From: Metabacillus kandeliae
GTDB taxonomy: Bacteria > Bacillota > Bacilli > Bacillales > Bacillaceae
Reading direction: 5' to 3'
Assembly: GCF_021166585.1 (NCBI RefSeq)
Contig: NZ_JAJOZE010000001.1
Coordinates: forward strand, 948,062-1,012,061
DNA length: 64,000 nt
Part shown: in pieces, positions 8,537-16,920 of the stretch
Layout: every line of letters starts with the position of its first letter
Position numbering within the stretch: position 1 is the stretch's first letter
The notes under the pieces: generated by a model
The model's database searches: none
What the model saw: the letters and a program-made list of their open reading frames with translations, nothing else
Told to the model about the DNA's origin: nothing
Translations under genes and position numbers: made by a program

Positions 8537-9448
8537 ATGAATTTCAGCAAAAAATCCATATCTTATTTGTGTGCTTTAATTTCAGTTGTTTTTTGGGGAA
8601 TGTCTTTTGTTTCAACAAAAGCTGTTATGATGGATCTGTCTCCGCTGGAAGCCACAGGATTCCGCTTCGGCATAGCAGCTGTTTTTTTATTTCTTCTTAT
8701 ATTCACAACAGGCAGCAGGCTGCGCATAAAAATCATCCATCTGCCAATTTATTTGGCTCTTTCAAGCATCGGAATTACGATACATCAGCTCATCCAAGCA
8801 TCTTCTTTGCTCACCATTGACGCTTCTGATGCAGGCTGGCTTGTTTCGCTTTCTCCCATTTTTACTGCAGTCATTTCTTATTTGTTTTTAAAGGAGCAGC
8901 TATCCTTTTCAAAGATGATTGGAATATTCATTGCTGTATGCGGTGTACTTTGCCTGACTGTTCAAAAACGGGCAGGCTTTCAAATGGAAATAGGCTTTTT
9001 GCTGATGATTTTGAGCACCTTAAACTGGGCTGTTTATTCTATCCTTTTGAAAAAGTTCAAACTGCCGTATTCTGTTTTAACTTCAACCTTTTATATAACT
9101 CTTTTCGGGTTCCTTTTTACCCTGCCTTTACTGATAAAAGCAAGCACATTGGAGCATTTTGAACAAATGACTCTTGAAAGCTTGCTGCATCTGCTGTTCC
9201 TTGGTATTTTTGTATCTGCTGCAGCTTATTATTGCTGGGGAAAGGCATTGGAAAGCCTAACAGCGATCGAAGTGTCTGTTTTTCTTTATTTGGAACCTGC
9301 AGCAACCGTTGCGGCAGCGTTTATATTGCTTGGGGAACATCCGCATCCAAAATCAGCCATAGGAGGCTTGTTTATTCTGCTGGGTGTTGTTCTTGTAAAC
9401 GGACACAGTTTATTTTTCTCTGAAGGCGCTCCCAATCGCAAAAAGTAA
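8537..9448 (+). CDS. EamA/DMT family transporter
   Basis: Protein of 303 residues with about ten hydrophobic segments arranged as two EamA repeats of five helices, typical of drug/metabolite transporters. WGMSFVSTKAVM near the N-terminus and YLEPAATVAAAFILLGE near the C-terminus are characteristic family runs. The substrate cannot be predicted. The ribosome site is poor (GAGGGCC) and no terminator is obvious. Confidence 0.9.
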   Translation: MNFSKKSISYLCALISVVFWGMSFVSTKAVMMDLSPLEATGFRFGIAAVFLFLLIFTTGSRLRIKIIHLPIYLALSSIGITIHQLIQASSLLTIDASDAGWLVSLSPIFTAVISYLFLKEQLSFSKMIGIFIAVCGVLCLTVQKRAGFQMEIGFLLMILSTLNWAVYSILLKKFKLPYSVLTSTFYITLFGFLFTLPLLIKASTLEHFEQMTLESLLHLLFLGIFVSAAAYYCWGKALESLTAIEVSVFLYLEPAATVAAAFILLGEHPHPKSAIGGLFILLGVVLVNGHSLFFSEGAPNRKK

Positions 9449-9537
9449 CTTCACTCTAATTGGGGTAAATCATAGTTTTACTCTATCAGGCCAGTGGTAA
9501 AGGAAATTAGACGCAATGAGAGAGGGGATGATTTTTA

Positions 9538-9906
9538 ATGGAGAAAAATATTGTATTCTATGATGCCCGGTGCCCATTATGTTCCAATGTAAAAAAAGTC
9601 ATGCAGCTTCTGGACTGGAAAAAGAGAATCAGCTGGCTCGCCGTTCAGGAAATGGAAGCAACGCCATATGCTTTTCTGCTTTCCAGAGATGTGCATGACC
9701 AAATTTATATGGTAACCTCTGATAATCGAATTCTTGCAGGCTTCAGAACCATTAGAAAGCTGCTGTTCGAACTTCCCCTGACGCGCTTGATCAGTCTGCC
9801 ATTATTCCTTCCCTTTATGTACAAGCTGTTTCAGCCGCTTTATATGTATGTATCCCGTCACAGGCACAAATGGTTCAGGCAATATCCAGAACCTCATTTA
9901 GATTAA
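9538..9906 (+). CDS. Thiol-disulfide oxidoreductase DCC family protein (DUF393)
   Basis: Protein of 122 residues. The N-terminal YDARCPLCSNVKKVMQLLDW carries the DxxCPxC motif that names the DCC family, with thioredoxin-like CxxC chemistry expected. The C-terminal third is hydrophobic (LISLPLFLPFMYKLFQPLYMYVS) and could be membrane-associated. AGAGAGGGG precedes the ATG. Its redox partner is unknown. Confidence 0.88.
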   Translation: MEKNIVFYDARCPLCSNVKKVMQLLDWKKRISWLAVQEMEATPYAFLLSRDVHDQIYMVTSDNRILAGFRTIRKLLFELPLTRLISLPLFLPFMYKLFQPLYMYVSRHRHKWFRQYPEPHLD

Positions 9907-9963
9907 AAGGCTATATTGCCTGCTTGCAGAATAACTTAAGCGGATTGTTTTTTAGCAGAGGTT

Positions 9964-10143
9964 TATTAGATAGGCTTTGTTAAAGATGGGTGTTGCACCT
10001 GTTGATTTGAATGGCCGGCGGGAGCAGCGGGAAAGGGGAGACCTTAGCATGCGCAAAGGGAGCCTTAGGAGGCTTGCCGCCTGCCACGCGGAATGCGGCC
10101 GCCTGAAACGGAAATCAACAGCCAAATTAACAGACCTATTAGA
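9964..10143 (+). mobile_element. MITE-like repeat element, copy A
   Basis: Non-coding element of about 166 bp with partly inverted ends (GGCTTTGTTAA at the left, TTAACAGACC at the right), flanked by the 7-bp direct repeat TATTAGA (9964-9970 and 10137-10143). Its core is GC-rich. The reverse complement of copy B at 54.7 kb matches it in blocks such as GCCTGAAACGGAAATC. It ends just upstream of the GNAT gene. An open frame running through it is not considered a gene. Confidence 0.75.
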
Positions 10144-10167
10144 GAAAGAAAAGGGCGGGAGCTATTA

Positions 10168-10632
10168 ATGAGAATTATTCAGGCAGAAATGCATCATGCA
10201 GAAGAAGCAGCAAAGCTTTTTAATGATTACAGGCAGTTTTACAATCAAGATAACAATCTGGAAGGCTGTATTCAATTTCTAATTGAACGAATAGAAAAAA
10301 AGGAATCTGTCATTTTTTTGGCGTATCCAAGCGCGCATGAACAGGCATCAGGCTTTATACAGCTTTATCCGTCTTATACTTCTGTTGGGCTTGGCCGTAT
10401 ATGGATCATTAATGATCTTTATGTTGCTGAAAATGCCAGAAGAAAAGGATTAGGGGAGAGCTTGATGATGCAGGCCCGGAAATTTGCAGAAGAAAATGGG
10501 GCAAAGCGCCTTGTGCTTGAAACCCAAATCAGGAATAAAGGAGCTCAGCAGCTGTATGAGAGCCTGTTTTACAAAAAAGGTATAGAGAACTATCATTACG
10601 AATTAGAGCTTGGAAAGGAAACGTCTGCATAA
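10168..10632 (+). CDS. GNAT family N-acetyltransferase
   Basis: Protein of 154 residues of the GCN5-related acetyltransferase family. IINDLYVAENARRKGLGESLM holds the R/Q-x-x-G-x-G/A acetyl-CoA pyrophosphate loop (motif A), and VLETQIRNKGAQQLYESLFY is motif B with the conserved terminal tyrosine. The ATG at 10168, behind AAGGGCGGGAG, is preferred to the earlier in-frame start because the earlier part lies inside the repeat element. The acceptor is unknown. Confidence 0.9.
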   Translation: MRIIQAEMHHAEEAAKLFNDYRQFYNQDNNLEGCIQFLIERIEKKESVIFLAYPSAHEQASGFIQLYPSYTSVGLGRIWIINDLYVAENARRKGLGESLMMQARKFAEENGAKRLVLETQIRNKGAQQLYESLFYKKGIENYHYELELGKETSA

Positions 10633-10634
10633 AA

Positions 10635-10674
10635 AAAGCCAAGGCTGATCAACAGATCATCTGCCTTGGCTTTT
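10635..10674. terminator. Bidirectional terminator
   Basis: AAAAGCCAAGGC pairs with GCCTTGGCTTTT between the convergent GNAT and YeeE/YedE genes. Confidence 0.85.
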
Positions 10675-10678
10675 ATAT

Positions 10679-11944
10679 TCAGCAAACAGAATCATTTGGC
10701 TTAGGATTGCTCAATCCAAAGAAAGTCCGCAGTTTTAATGCTGCAGCTGTTCCTAGCAAAGCCATAATCATCCAGACCCAGCCATGAAGACTGAAGGAAG
10801 CAATACCGCCAAAATAAGCACCAATATTGCAGCCAAAAGAAAGCCTTGCTCCATATCCCATCAACAGCCCGCCAATAATAGAAGCAAGCGCGATTTTGGG
10901 TTTGATTTTTTTTGGCTTAAACGTTCCTGCAGCAGCTGATGCAAGAAAAGCACCTAGTATAATGCCGAAATTCAGCATGCTTGTTGAATCCTTGAAGATT
11001 GAAACTTGCAAAGCCTGTGCTTTCCCGCCTGCGAAATATCCCCATTGAGAAGGGTCACCGCCAAATATCATTAAAAACTTGGAACCCCATAGAGAAAAAG
11101 CAGAAGTAATGCCCCATGGTTCTCCTCTTATTGTCAGGATAAGAGCATTCAGAACAGCCAGGACAAGCGCTGCTGAATACAGCGGCCAGGATCCCCTGAC
11201 TATTCTTTTCCATCCTTCAGCTTTTGGAAGAGGTCTAAGAGCAGGCGGGTTTTTCCTTTTTGCTATTTGCACCGCTGCCCAATAGATAGCAGCAAGTAGT
11301 GCTAATTGAAGAATCAGCCCCCAGAAATATCCGAATCCTGTTGACTCGGCAAGTGAAATAGGGGGCAATGACGGGGTATCATTCTGCCAAAAAGATAAGT
11401 GGGCAGCCCCGATTGTAGCTCCTGCTATAAAACTGACAAGAGTCAAAATCATGGAAGAGGAACCGCCGCCAAGAGAATAAAGCGTCCCAGATGCGCATCC
11501 GCCCCCAAGCTGCATGCCAATCCCAAAAAGAAAAGCCCCAAAAACAACACTGATGCCAACTGGAGAGACATACCCCTTTGGATCAATCCCTGTAAAACTG
11601 AAATGACTGTTTAAGATAAGTGCGAACAGAACAGAAGCGGCTGCGAGCATGAGAAGGTGAGCTTTCAGCGCTTCCGGATTGCCGACAGCCACGAGCCTTC
11701 TGAAAGCTGAAGTAAAGCCGAAACGGGCATGAAGCAGGGTGAATCCAAGCGCCAAACCAATCAAAAACAGTACTGCCTGAATATCGCCGCCAGAAAAGAA
11801 TGCTGCTGATAAAAGAATCAGGCTTAACAGCAGCCCTATGGCCAGAAGTTTTTTCTGCACAGGTGTTTTTAAAGGAAGATCTTTATTTATTCTGTTTTTG
11901 TCAGGGGTGTTCTCATTATGCAAAGCAGTATGCAACAAAACCAC
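10679..11944 (-). CDS. YeeE/YedE family transporter
   Basis: Polytopic membrane protein of 421 residues in two homologous halves, as in YeeE (TsuA), which imports thiosulfate through a path lined by conserved cysteines. The matching loops are GGGCASGTLYSLGGG in the first half and SFGCNIGAYFGGI in the second. Related YedE proteins have been linked to selenium in genomes that use it, and selD-mnmH lies 45 kb away in this window, but that link is speculative. The listed start is a GTG with a weak site; a TTG a few codons in is possible. Confidence 0.88.
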   Translation of the reverse strand: MVLLHTALHNENTPDKNRINKDLPLKTPVQKKLLAIGLLLSLILLSAAFFSGGDIQAVLFLIGLALGFTLLHARFGFTSAFRRLVAVGNPEALKAHLLMLAAASVLFALILNSHFSFTGIDPKGYVSPVGISVVFGAFLFGIGMQLGGGCASGTLYSLGGGSSSMILTLVSFIAGATIGAAHLSFWQNDTPSLPPISLAESTGFGYFWGLILQLALLAAIYWAAVQIAKRKNPPALRPLPKAEGWKRIVRGSWPLYSAALVLAVLNALILTIRGEPWGITSAFSLWGSKFLMIFGGDPSQWGYFAGGKAQALQVSIFKDSTSMLNFGIILGAFLASAAAGTFKPKKIKPKIALASIIGGLLMGYGARLSFGCNIGAYFGGIASFSLHGWVWMIMALLGTAAALKLRTFFGLSNPKPNDSVC

Positions 11945-11975
11945 CTCATTCCGATTGAATTAATTGGATATAAAC

Positions 11976-12004
11976 AGTATATCGAAAATACTTATGACAG
12001 TAAA
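11976..12004 (-). promoter_or_regulatory. Vegetative promoter of the YeeE/YedE gene
   Basis: Minus-strand TTTACT, 17-base spacer, TATACT, lying about 35-60 bp upstream of the gene start; a good sigma-A match. Confidence 0.6.
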
Positions 12005-12348
12005 ACAATTAAACTGAGGAAATTTTTAATTATAGCTGCAACAATTTCCTGCATAGCGCTGTCTTATATATAAAGGATGAAAAAATTTAAACACCTGAGG
12101 ATAGGAGGACCGCTATTCATGAAGAATATTGGATAACATTGTATATTTTACAGGAATGACCAAAAAAATAAGTCGTTTTACACGCGATTAGTTGTGAAAG
12201 CATGGTAAAATCTATGTGTGTGTATTCCAAAATCTAAAGAATGAAGAATATATTGGATATTAGATCCTTGCGTTTCACTTCTATTAAAAACAATAATCAT
12301 TTATATAATCTATTAGCCGAATAGCCGGGTACACAATAAATAAGCAGT
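12005..12348. other. Intergenic region upstream of the VanW lipoprotein gene
   Basis: About 340 bp without a recognised gene. It holds a possible 19-codon frame at 12077-12136 (MKKFKHLRIGGPLFMKNIG) with an internal ATG behind TAGGAGG, but nothing else supports it as coding. No clear promoter or structured RNA could be picked out. Confidence 0.4.
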
Positions 12349-13275
12349 ATGGGAGAGAGAAGTTTGTTTAGAATCAGTTTATTACTGTCATTATTCTTAT
12401 TGGCAGCTGGGTGCAGCACAAACGGCAGCAAGCCGGAAGAAAAAGAAAGTGCTCCAAAAGACATGTCTGAGGCCTCTATCAGTTTAAGCCACAAGGATTA
12501 TTCGCTTAAAGTTCAGCTTCTTGATGAGCGCAGCGGAAAAGTAATGGCAACCTACAATCCGAATGACAAATCACAAAATGCAAAAGAATTGGCAGCAGAA
12601 CTGGCAGATAAAATTGATCAGCCAATGGTGCCTGCAAGACTCGACAGTGCCGGCAACGTAACAGGCGGAAAAAGCCGGGTAGTGCTCGATGAAAAAGAAA
12701 CGGCAAAACGCCTGAATGATATTAAAGCATTTGATAAGGAAATTATTCTGCCAATCCAAGAAACCAAGCCTACTGTCGCAAATGTTCCGGCAAGTGCTAT
12801 GAATAAAGTGATTGGAAGCTATAAAACTACTTTCAATGCTTCCATTACAGGCAGAACAGAAAATATTGCTATTTCCGCTAAAGAAATCAACAATGTTATT
12901 CTTGGACCTGGTGACCGTTTTTACTTTAATCTTGTGGTGGGAGACAGAACAGAAGCCAGAGGCTACCAGAAAGCACTTGAAATTGTTAATAAAGAATACA
13001 AAGAAGGCATAGGCGGCGGAGTTTGCCAGACTTCCAGCACTTTGTACAATGCAGTGGATAAAGCTGGTCTTGAAATGCTTGAGCTCCATCACCATTCAAA
13101 ACATGTAGGCTATGTACCAGAAGGCAGAGATGCCACAGTTGCTTATGGTTTTAAAGATTTCAAGTTTATGAACAATAAAGATTATCCTGTTAAGTTGAAG
13201 GCTGCAGTAGACAAAAAGGCTGGATGGATTGAAATACAGGTGCTCGCTGCTCAAACACCTGCTGTAAAAAGCTAG
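12349..13275 (+). CDS. VanW family lipoprotein
   Basis: Secreted lipoprotein of about 308 residues. The N-terminus has a hydrophobic signal ending in the lipobox LAAGC, so the mature protein would be anchored through cysteine to the outer face of the membrane. The C-terminal half is a VanW domain with GIGGGVCQTSSTLYNA and LHHHSKHVGYVPEGRDATV. It resembles B. subtilis YoaR. VanW-type domains occur with vancomycin clusters but have no settled activity. A TTG at 12364, spaced better from GGGAGAGAG, could be the true start. A cell-envelope role is inferred. Confidence 0.85.
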   Translation: MGERSLFRISLLLSLFLLAAGCSTNGSKPEEKESAPKDMSEASISLSHKDYSLKVQLLDERSGKVMATYNPNDKSQNAKELAAELADKIDQPMVPARLDSAGNVTGGKSRVVLDEKETAKRLNDIKAFDKEIILPIQETKPTVANVPASAMNKVIGSYKTTFNASITGRTENIAISAKEINNVILGPGDRFYFNLVVGDRTEARGYQKALEIVNKEYKEGIGGGVCQTSSTLYNAVDKAGLEMLELHHHSKHVGYVPEGRDATVAYGFKDFKFMNNKDYPVKLKAAVDKKAGWIEIQVLAAQTPAVKS

Positions 13276-13294
13276 GTTTAAGCACGCCGAATAA

Positions 13295-13330
13295 AAGACA
13301 ATTTGCCTTCCAGGTAAATTGTTTTTTATT
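13295..13330 (+). terminator. Intrinsic terminator
   Basis: ACAATTTGCC pairs with GGTAAATTGT, followed by TTTTTTATTT, after the VanW gene. Confidence 0.75.
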
Positions 13331-13363
13331 TGCTTTTCAAATGGTAAATTCTCCTATATACTA

Positions 13364-13382
13364 AAACTAATGCCATTAGTTT
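13364..13382. promoter_or_regulatory. Palindromic operator, likely for the downstream TetR protein
   Basis: AAACTAATG-C-CATTAGTTT is a perfect 19-bp inverted repeat. It sits immediately after a candidate promoter (TTTTCA, 17 bases, TATACT), so a bound protein would cover the transcription start. The operon it precedes contains a TetR-family gene, the natural candidate for binding it. Confidence 0.75.
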
Positions 13383-13397
13383 ATGGGGAGTGAAAAG

Positions 13398-14129
13398 ATG
13401 AAAACGATGAAAGCGCCAAATCTTTATCAGCTGACATTTTTGCCGGGGATTTTCCCAGTTAATTGCTATCTTGTTGAAGATGAAAAGGAATTAATCCTAA
13501 TTGATGCTGCATTGCCTTATAGTGTAAAAGGAATTTTATCTGCGGCGCAAAAAATCGGAAAACCGATTTCCAAAATTGTCCTCACCCATCCGCATGAAGA
13601 TCATGCGGGGGCCCTTGATGCAGTAAAGAAAGAGCTTCAGCATGCCCCGGTGTACCTTTCAGGACGAGATGCAAAATGGATAGGTGGAACCAAAGAGCTT
13701 GAGGAAGGGGAACCATCTTCTCCAATAAAGGGGAGAGCTCCTAAAAATTTAAAAACGAAGCCAGATATTTTGATAAAAGATGGGGACAGGATCGGACCTC
13801 TTCTCGCTGTTTCCACTCCAGGGCACACTCCTGGCCATATGTCTTTTCTCGATACGCGGACAGGAATGCTGATTGCGGGAGATGCCATGCAGACAAGAGG
13901 CGGAGTTGCAGTGGCAGGCAAGCCGCAGCCGCTGTTTCCCTTCCCTTCATGGGGAACATGGCATTTGGAAAAGGCTATTGAAAGTGCAGAAAAACTGGCC
14001 AGCCTTAAGCCTGAAGGGCTCGCTCCGGGACATGGGGCCATTCTGAATCATCCCTTCGGCAAAATGAAAACAGCCATTGCTGAAGCAAGGGAATATGCAG
14101 CTAAACAAAAGAGAAAAGGCAAGAGCTGA
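13398..14129 (+). CDS. MBL fold metallo-hydrolase
   Basis: Protein of 243 residues with the metallo-beta-lactamase fold. THPHEDHAG is the zinc-binding HxHxDH motif; the remaining ligands are visible in STPGHTPGH, LIAGDAMQT and PGHGAIL. This set supports a two-metal hydrolase of the glyoxalase II-like group. ATG at 13398 is chosen because GGGAG precedes it. It overlaps the TetR gene by one base (TGATG), so the two are translationally coupled. The substrate is unknown; the context suggests detoxification. Confidence 0.9.
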   Translation: MKTMKAPNLYQLTFLPGIFPVNCYLVEDEKELILIDAALPYSVKGILSAAQKIGKPISKIVLTHPHEDHAGALDAVKKELQHAPVYLSGRDAKWIGGTKELEEGEPSSPIKGRAPKNLKTKPDILIKDGDRIGPLLAVSTPGHTPGHMSFLDTRTGMLIAGDAMQTRGGVAVAGKPQPLFPFPSWGTWHLEKAIESAEKLASLKPEGLAPGHGAILNHPFGKMKTAIAEAREYAAKQKRKGKS

Positions 14130-14692
14130 TGTCTCCAAGAGCCGGTTTAGATAAAGGGAGGATTTTACAGGAAGCAGCTATTATGGCTGATCAGGGTGGA
14201 TATGACACGGTAACGTTGGCGGCAGTGGCTAAATCCCTATCTGTGCAGCCGCCTTCTTTATATAACCATATCAGCGGACTCCCGGAACTGAGGAAAATGC
14301 TTGCCATAAAAGGGCTGGAAGAACTTTATCACTGTATGGCTAACCATACTGATAACTCAGTGAACGAAATAGCCCAATCTTATTTAGCATTTGCGCTGAA
14401 TCATCCCGGTCTGTATGAAGCAAGCCTCAAAGCCCCGGATCCTTTTAATGAAGAAGTTCAGGAAGCAGGAAACAAAATTCTAAACCTTATCATTAAGCTG
14501 CTTAACGGCAGGGGTCTGGAAGGTGATAATGTTTACCATGCTGTACGCGGCTTTAGAAGCCTTCTGCATGGGTTTGTTATGCTTGAAATGGTAAAGGGCT
14601 TCAACATGAATCTCAAACTTCCAGAAAGTCTTGACTTTGCGGTAACAGCCTACATTGCAGGTTTGGAGGCAAAGGCGGATGAAGAACCGTGA
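14129..14692 (+). CDS. TetR family transcriptional regulator (WHG-type C-terminal domain)
   Basis: Protein of 187 residues. Residues 8-52 form the TetR helix-turn-helix (ILQEAAIMADQGG, LAAVAKSLSVQPPSLYNHI). The C-terminal ligand domain carries FRSLLHGFVMLEM, typical of the WHG subgroup. It is coupled to the MBL hydrolase upstream and overlaps the DUF2568 gene downstream, so it probably represses its own operon from the palindrome at 13364. The ligand is unknown. Confidence 0.9.
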   Translation: MSPRAGLDKGRILQEAAIMADQGGYDTVTLAAVAKSLSVQPPSLYNHISGLPELRKMLAIKGLEELYHCMANHTDNSVNEIAQSYLAFALNHPGLYEASLKAPDPFNEEVQEAGNKILNLIIKLLNGRGLEGDNVYHAVRGFRSLLHGFVMLEMVKGFNMNLKLPESLDFAVTAYIAGLEAKADEEP

Positions 14693-15033
14693 TCTTCCGT
14701 CCTCTGAATTTGATGCTTGCATTTTTGCTTGAGCTTTTCCTTCTGGCCGTTTTCTTCTATTGGGGATTAACGCTAAATGTCGAAATCCTTTTCAAAATCA
14801 TTGCTGCTGTTCTTGCTCCTGCAGCAGCTGCCTTTCTTTGGGGAAGATATGCAGCTCCTCGGTCTCCTAGGAGGTTAAGGGGATATCATCTGATTCTTTT
14901 TAAAACAAGTCTTTTTTTATTAGCTGCTTGCGTCCTCTATTTTAAAGCAGGAGAAACGGCAGCAGCTGCCTTCATGGTTATTTTTGCAGTCAATACCATG
15001 ATCCTGGCAAAAGCAGAAAAAGGGGGAGCATAG
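14689..15033 (+). CDS. YrdB family membrane protein (DUF2568)
   Basis: Protein of 114 residues with four hydrophobic segments and FLWGRYAAPRSPRRL between segments 2 and 3, the recognisable DUF2568 core. GTG start overlaps the TetR stop by four bases (GTGA). It is the last gene of the MBL-TetR operon; function unknown. Confidence 0.85.
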   Translation: MIFRPLNLMLAFLLELFLLAVFFYWGLTLNVEILFKIIAAVLAPAAAAFLWGRYAAPRSPRRLRGYHLILFKTSLFLLAACVLYFKAGETAAAAFMVIFAVNTMILAKAEKGGA

Positions 15034-15043
15034 CTCCCCCTTT
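15019..15043. terminator. Terminator hairpin over the DUF2568 stop
   Basis: AAAGGGGGAGC pairs with GCTCCCCCTTT and contains the stop codon; the convergent SDR gene ends just beyond, so it may serve both. Confidence 0.75.
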
Positions 15044-15048
15044 ACTAT

Positions 15049-15801
15049 TTATACATTTCTCACATCCATGATTGTTTCTGCACCGAAATCTGGACTGTGA
15101 AGAACACGCAGCAGTTTTTCTGCTGTTTCTTCAGGTGAGGCAAGCTCCCGGTTTTTTTTATAATTCACAAATTTTTCATGGAGGCTGAATTCTTCTTTAG
15201 AGGAAGAACGGATTTCCTGCTGCATTTCCGTATCAATAATCCCAGGGGCGATAGAGACAAGTTTTATTCCTGTTTGTTTTTCTTCCTGCTCCATAACGCA
15301 GGAACGGGTAAAGTGATCAAGGCCTGCCTTCCCTGCACAGTAGCTGCTCCAGCCTGAATACGTTTTTCTTCCTGCGCCTGAAGAAATATTCATGACTCTT
15401 GCTTCAGCGTCATGTTCTGCGCAGTTGCGGAGAAAAGATGAGGTAAGCTGCATTGGAGCGATTAAATTCAGCATGATGCTTTTTTCAATATCTTCCTCGC
15501 TGATTTTATCTGCTGGTCCTACAGGCTGAACAGTTCCAGCATTGTTAATAAGGCAGATTAACTGTGTCTCATCTTTATGGATCAGCGAAAAAATTTTATC
15601 CATCAGGCCAGCTGATTTTCCTGAAACGCTTAAATCTGCTTCTATGTAATCCAGTTTTGCATTTTTTTCTTCTGCCAGCTGAAGCAAAGCTCTGTTTTTG
15701 GTTCGGGAAAGGCAGATAAGATGACTGTTCCCCTCAAGTAATTTCTGTGCCATAGCACTCCCAAGTCCTTTGCTTGCACCGGTAATGATGTACACGTTCA
15801 A
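15049..15801 (-). CDS. Short-chain dehydrogenase, benzil reductase-like (YueD type)
   Basis: SDR of 250 residues. TGASKGLGSAMAQ is the NADP(H)-binding glycine motif, NNAGTVQP the central strand signature, and YCAGK with upstream serine (NISSGAG) the catalytic set. Overall it resembles Bacillus YueD, which reduces benzil to (S)-benzoin, though the physiological substrate is unknown. A TTG at 15801 is taken as the start because AAGGAGGG lies eight bases before it and the family begins at this NVYIITGAS run. Confidence 0.85.
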   Translation of the reverse strand: MNVYIITGASKGLGSAMAQKLLEGNSHLICLSRTKNRALLQLAEEKNAKLDYIEADLSVSGKSAGLMDKIFSLIHKDETQLICLINNAGTVQPVGPADKISEEDIEKSIMLNLIAPMQLTSSFLRNCAEHDAEARVMNISSGAGRKTYSGWSSYCAGKAGLDHFTRSCVMEQEEKQTGIKLVSIAPGIIDTEMQQEIRSSSKEEFSLHEKFVNYKKNRELASPEETAEKLLRVLHSPDFGAETIMDVRNV

Positions 15802-15947
15802 TATTTTTCCCTCCTTAGCTGAAAATTCACCTAAAAACACTTTTTGTCTATCCTAATTTTATCAAAAAGGGTAGACAGGTTAAAGAAAAGGGAATGAGAT
15901 AATAAAGACATATACTGTAATGTAATTGTAATAGGAGGTGGTTCGGC

Positions 15948-16715
15948 ATGCTTGTGGGAAAAACAGCGATTGTTACAGGAGCGACCCGTCTGCAGGGGAT
16001 AGGAGCTGCTGTTTGCAGAGAAATGGCTGCCTCTGGCGCCAACATTTTATTTACTTACTGGACGGAACATGATAAAAAAATGCCATGGAAGATGGGGAGC
16101 AATGAGCCGGAACTGTTAATGGAGGAGCTGCGGAAATGGGGAACAGGGATTCATTCCATAGAGGCTGACTTGAGCAGGCCAGAATCTTGGAGAGGCATTA
16201 TGGCGGAAGCTGAGAAGGTCTTTGGCCAGTCAGATATATTGGTGAACAATGCGGCATATTCTTCTCATACTGATTTTCTTACATTAACAGCCGAGGAACT
16301 TGACCGGCATTATGCTGTCAACGTGAAGGGCTTGACAATGCTGAGTCTCGAATTTGCCAGGGCTTTCAGCAAAGGCAGCGGCGGCCGAATTATCAGCATG
16401 ACTTCAGGCCAGTCGCTCGGCCCGATGCCTGGAGAAATCGCCTATGCGGCAACAAAAGGGGCTATAGAGGCGCTGACTCTGACACTCTCAGCCGAGCTTG
16501 CCGCTAAAGGCATCACAGTAAATGCCATTAATCCCGGCCCGACAGATTCAGGAACGATGACTGAACATTTAAAGGAAAAGCTTGTGAAAAAATTTCCTTT
16601 TCACCGGATTGGCACCCCTGAGGATGCTGCAAGGCTCGCCTGTTTTCTTGCAGGTGATGAAGCAGGCTGGATTACAGGGCAGGTCATTCACTCGGAAGGC
16701 GGTTTCAGAAGATAA
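15948..16715 (+). CDS. SDR family oxidoreductase (3-oxoacyl-ACP reductase-like)
   Basis: SDR of 255 residues. The cofactor motif is TGATRLQGIGAAV, slightly expanded compared with classical TGxxxGIG. VNNAAYSSHTD and YAATKGAIEALTL give the asparagine and catalytic YxxxK. The C-terminal GWITGQVIHSEGGF matches FabG-like members. It starts behind AGGAGGTGG and stands alone. The substrate is unknown. Confidence 0.88.
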   Translation: MLVGKTAIVTGATRLQGIGAAVCREMAASGANILFTYWTEHDKKMPWKMGSNEPELLMEELRKWGTGIHSIEADLSRPESWRGIMAEAEKVFGQSDILVNNAAYSSHTDFLTLTAEELDRHYAVNVKGLTMLSLEFARAFSKGSGGRIISMTSGQSLGPMPGEIAYAATKGAIEALTLTLSAELAAKGITVNAINPGPTDSGTMTEHLKEKLVKKFPFHRIGTPEDAARLACFLAGDEAGWITGQVIHSEGGFRR

Positions 16716-16728
16716 TAAGAAAAGCGGA

Positions 16729-16823
16729 AGCGCCTTCCCGACAAGCATAAGACGTTCAGCCGGAGAAAGGTGGTTTTTCCTTTCTTTGGCTGAACGGGTT
16801 ATGACCTCGAGGGGCTAGGCGCT
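16729..16823. repeat. Dispersed Bacillus-type structured repeat
   Basis: Intergenic sequence with nested pairing: an outer AGCGCC/GGCGCT stem (16729-16734 and 16818-16823), then GTTCAGCC/GGCTGAAC (16754-16761 and 16788-16795), then AGAAAGG/CCTTTCT inside it. The pattern of GCGGAAGCGCC at the left and GGGGCTAGGCGCT at the right matches a repeat I recognise from other Bacillaceae genomes. Its role is unknown. Confidence 0.65.
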
Positions 16824-16885
16824 CGAGCTGGATCCATCAGCTTCTGACAATCTGTCATGCAAGTAAATTTATCACTTCTGATCAT

Positions 16886-16920
16886 AAGAAAAAGTCCTCA
16901 TCGCTGAGGACTTTTTCTTA
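16886..16920 (-). terminator. Intrinsic terminator
   Basis: AAGAAAAAGTCCTCA pairs with its complement around TCGC, at the end of the flavodoxin-like gene. Confidence 0.85.

Noticed and set aside
9470-9512. GGCCAGTGGTAAA between the EamA and DCC genes as a single unit of the 21-bp array
   Set aside because: Only one motif, no partner 21 bp away and no AGCCGGCT.
9977-10168. Open frame of 63 codons running through the region before the GNAT gene
   Set aside because: It lies inside the MITE-like element whose other copy has no matching frame, and it has no ribosome site.
12077-12136. 19-codon frame MKKFKHLRIGGPLFMKNIG with an internal ATG behind TAGGAGG
   Set aside because: Very short, first ATG lacks a proper site, and there is no downstream gene it could attenuate; kept only as a note.
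12571-13095. 174-codon minus-strand frame opposite the VanW gene
   Set aside because: It lies wholly within the VanW coding region in antisense, has cysteine- and phenylalanine-rich composition typical of a shadow frame, and lacks a start site.
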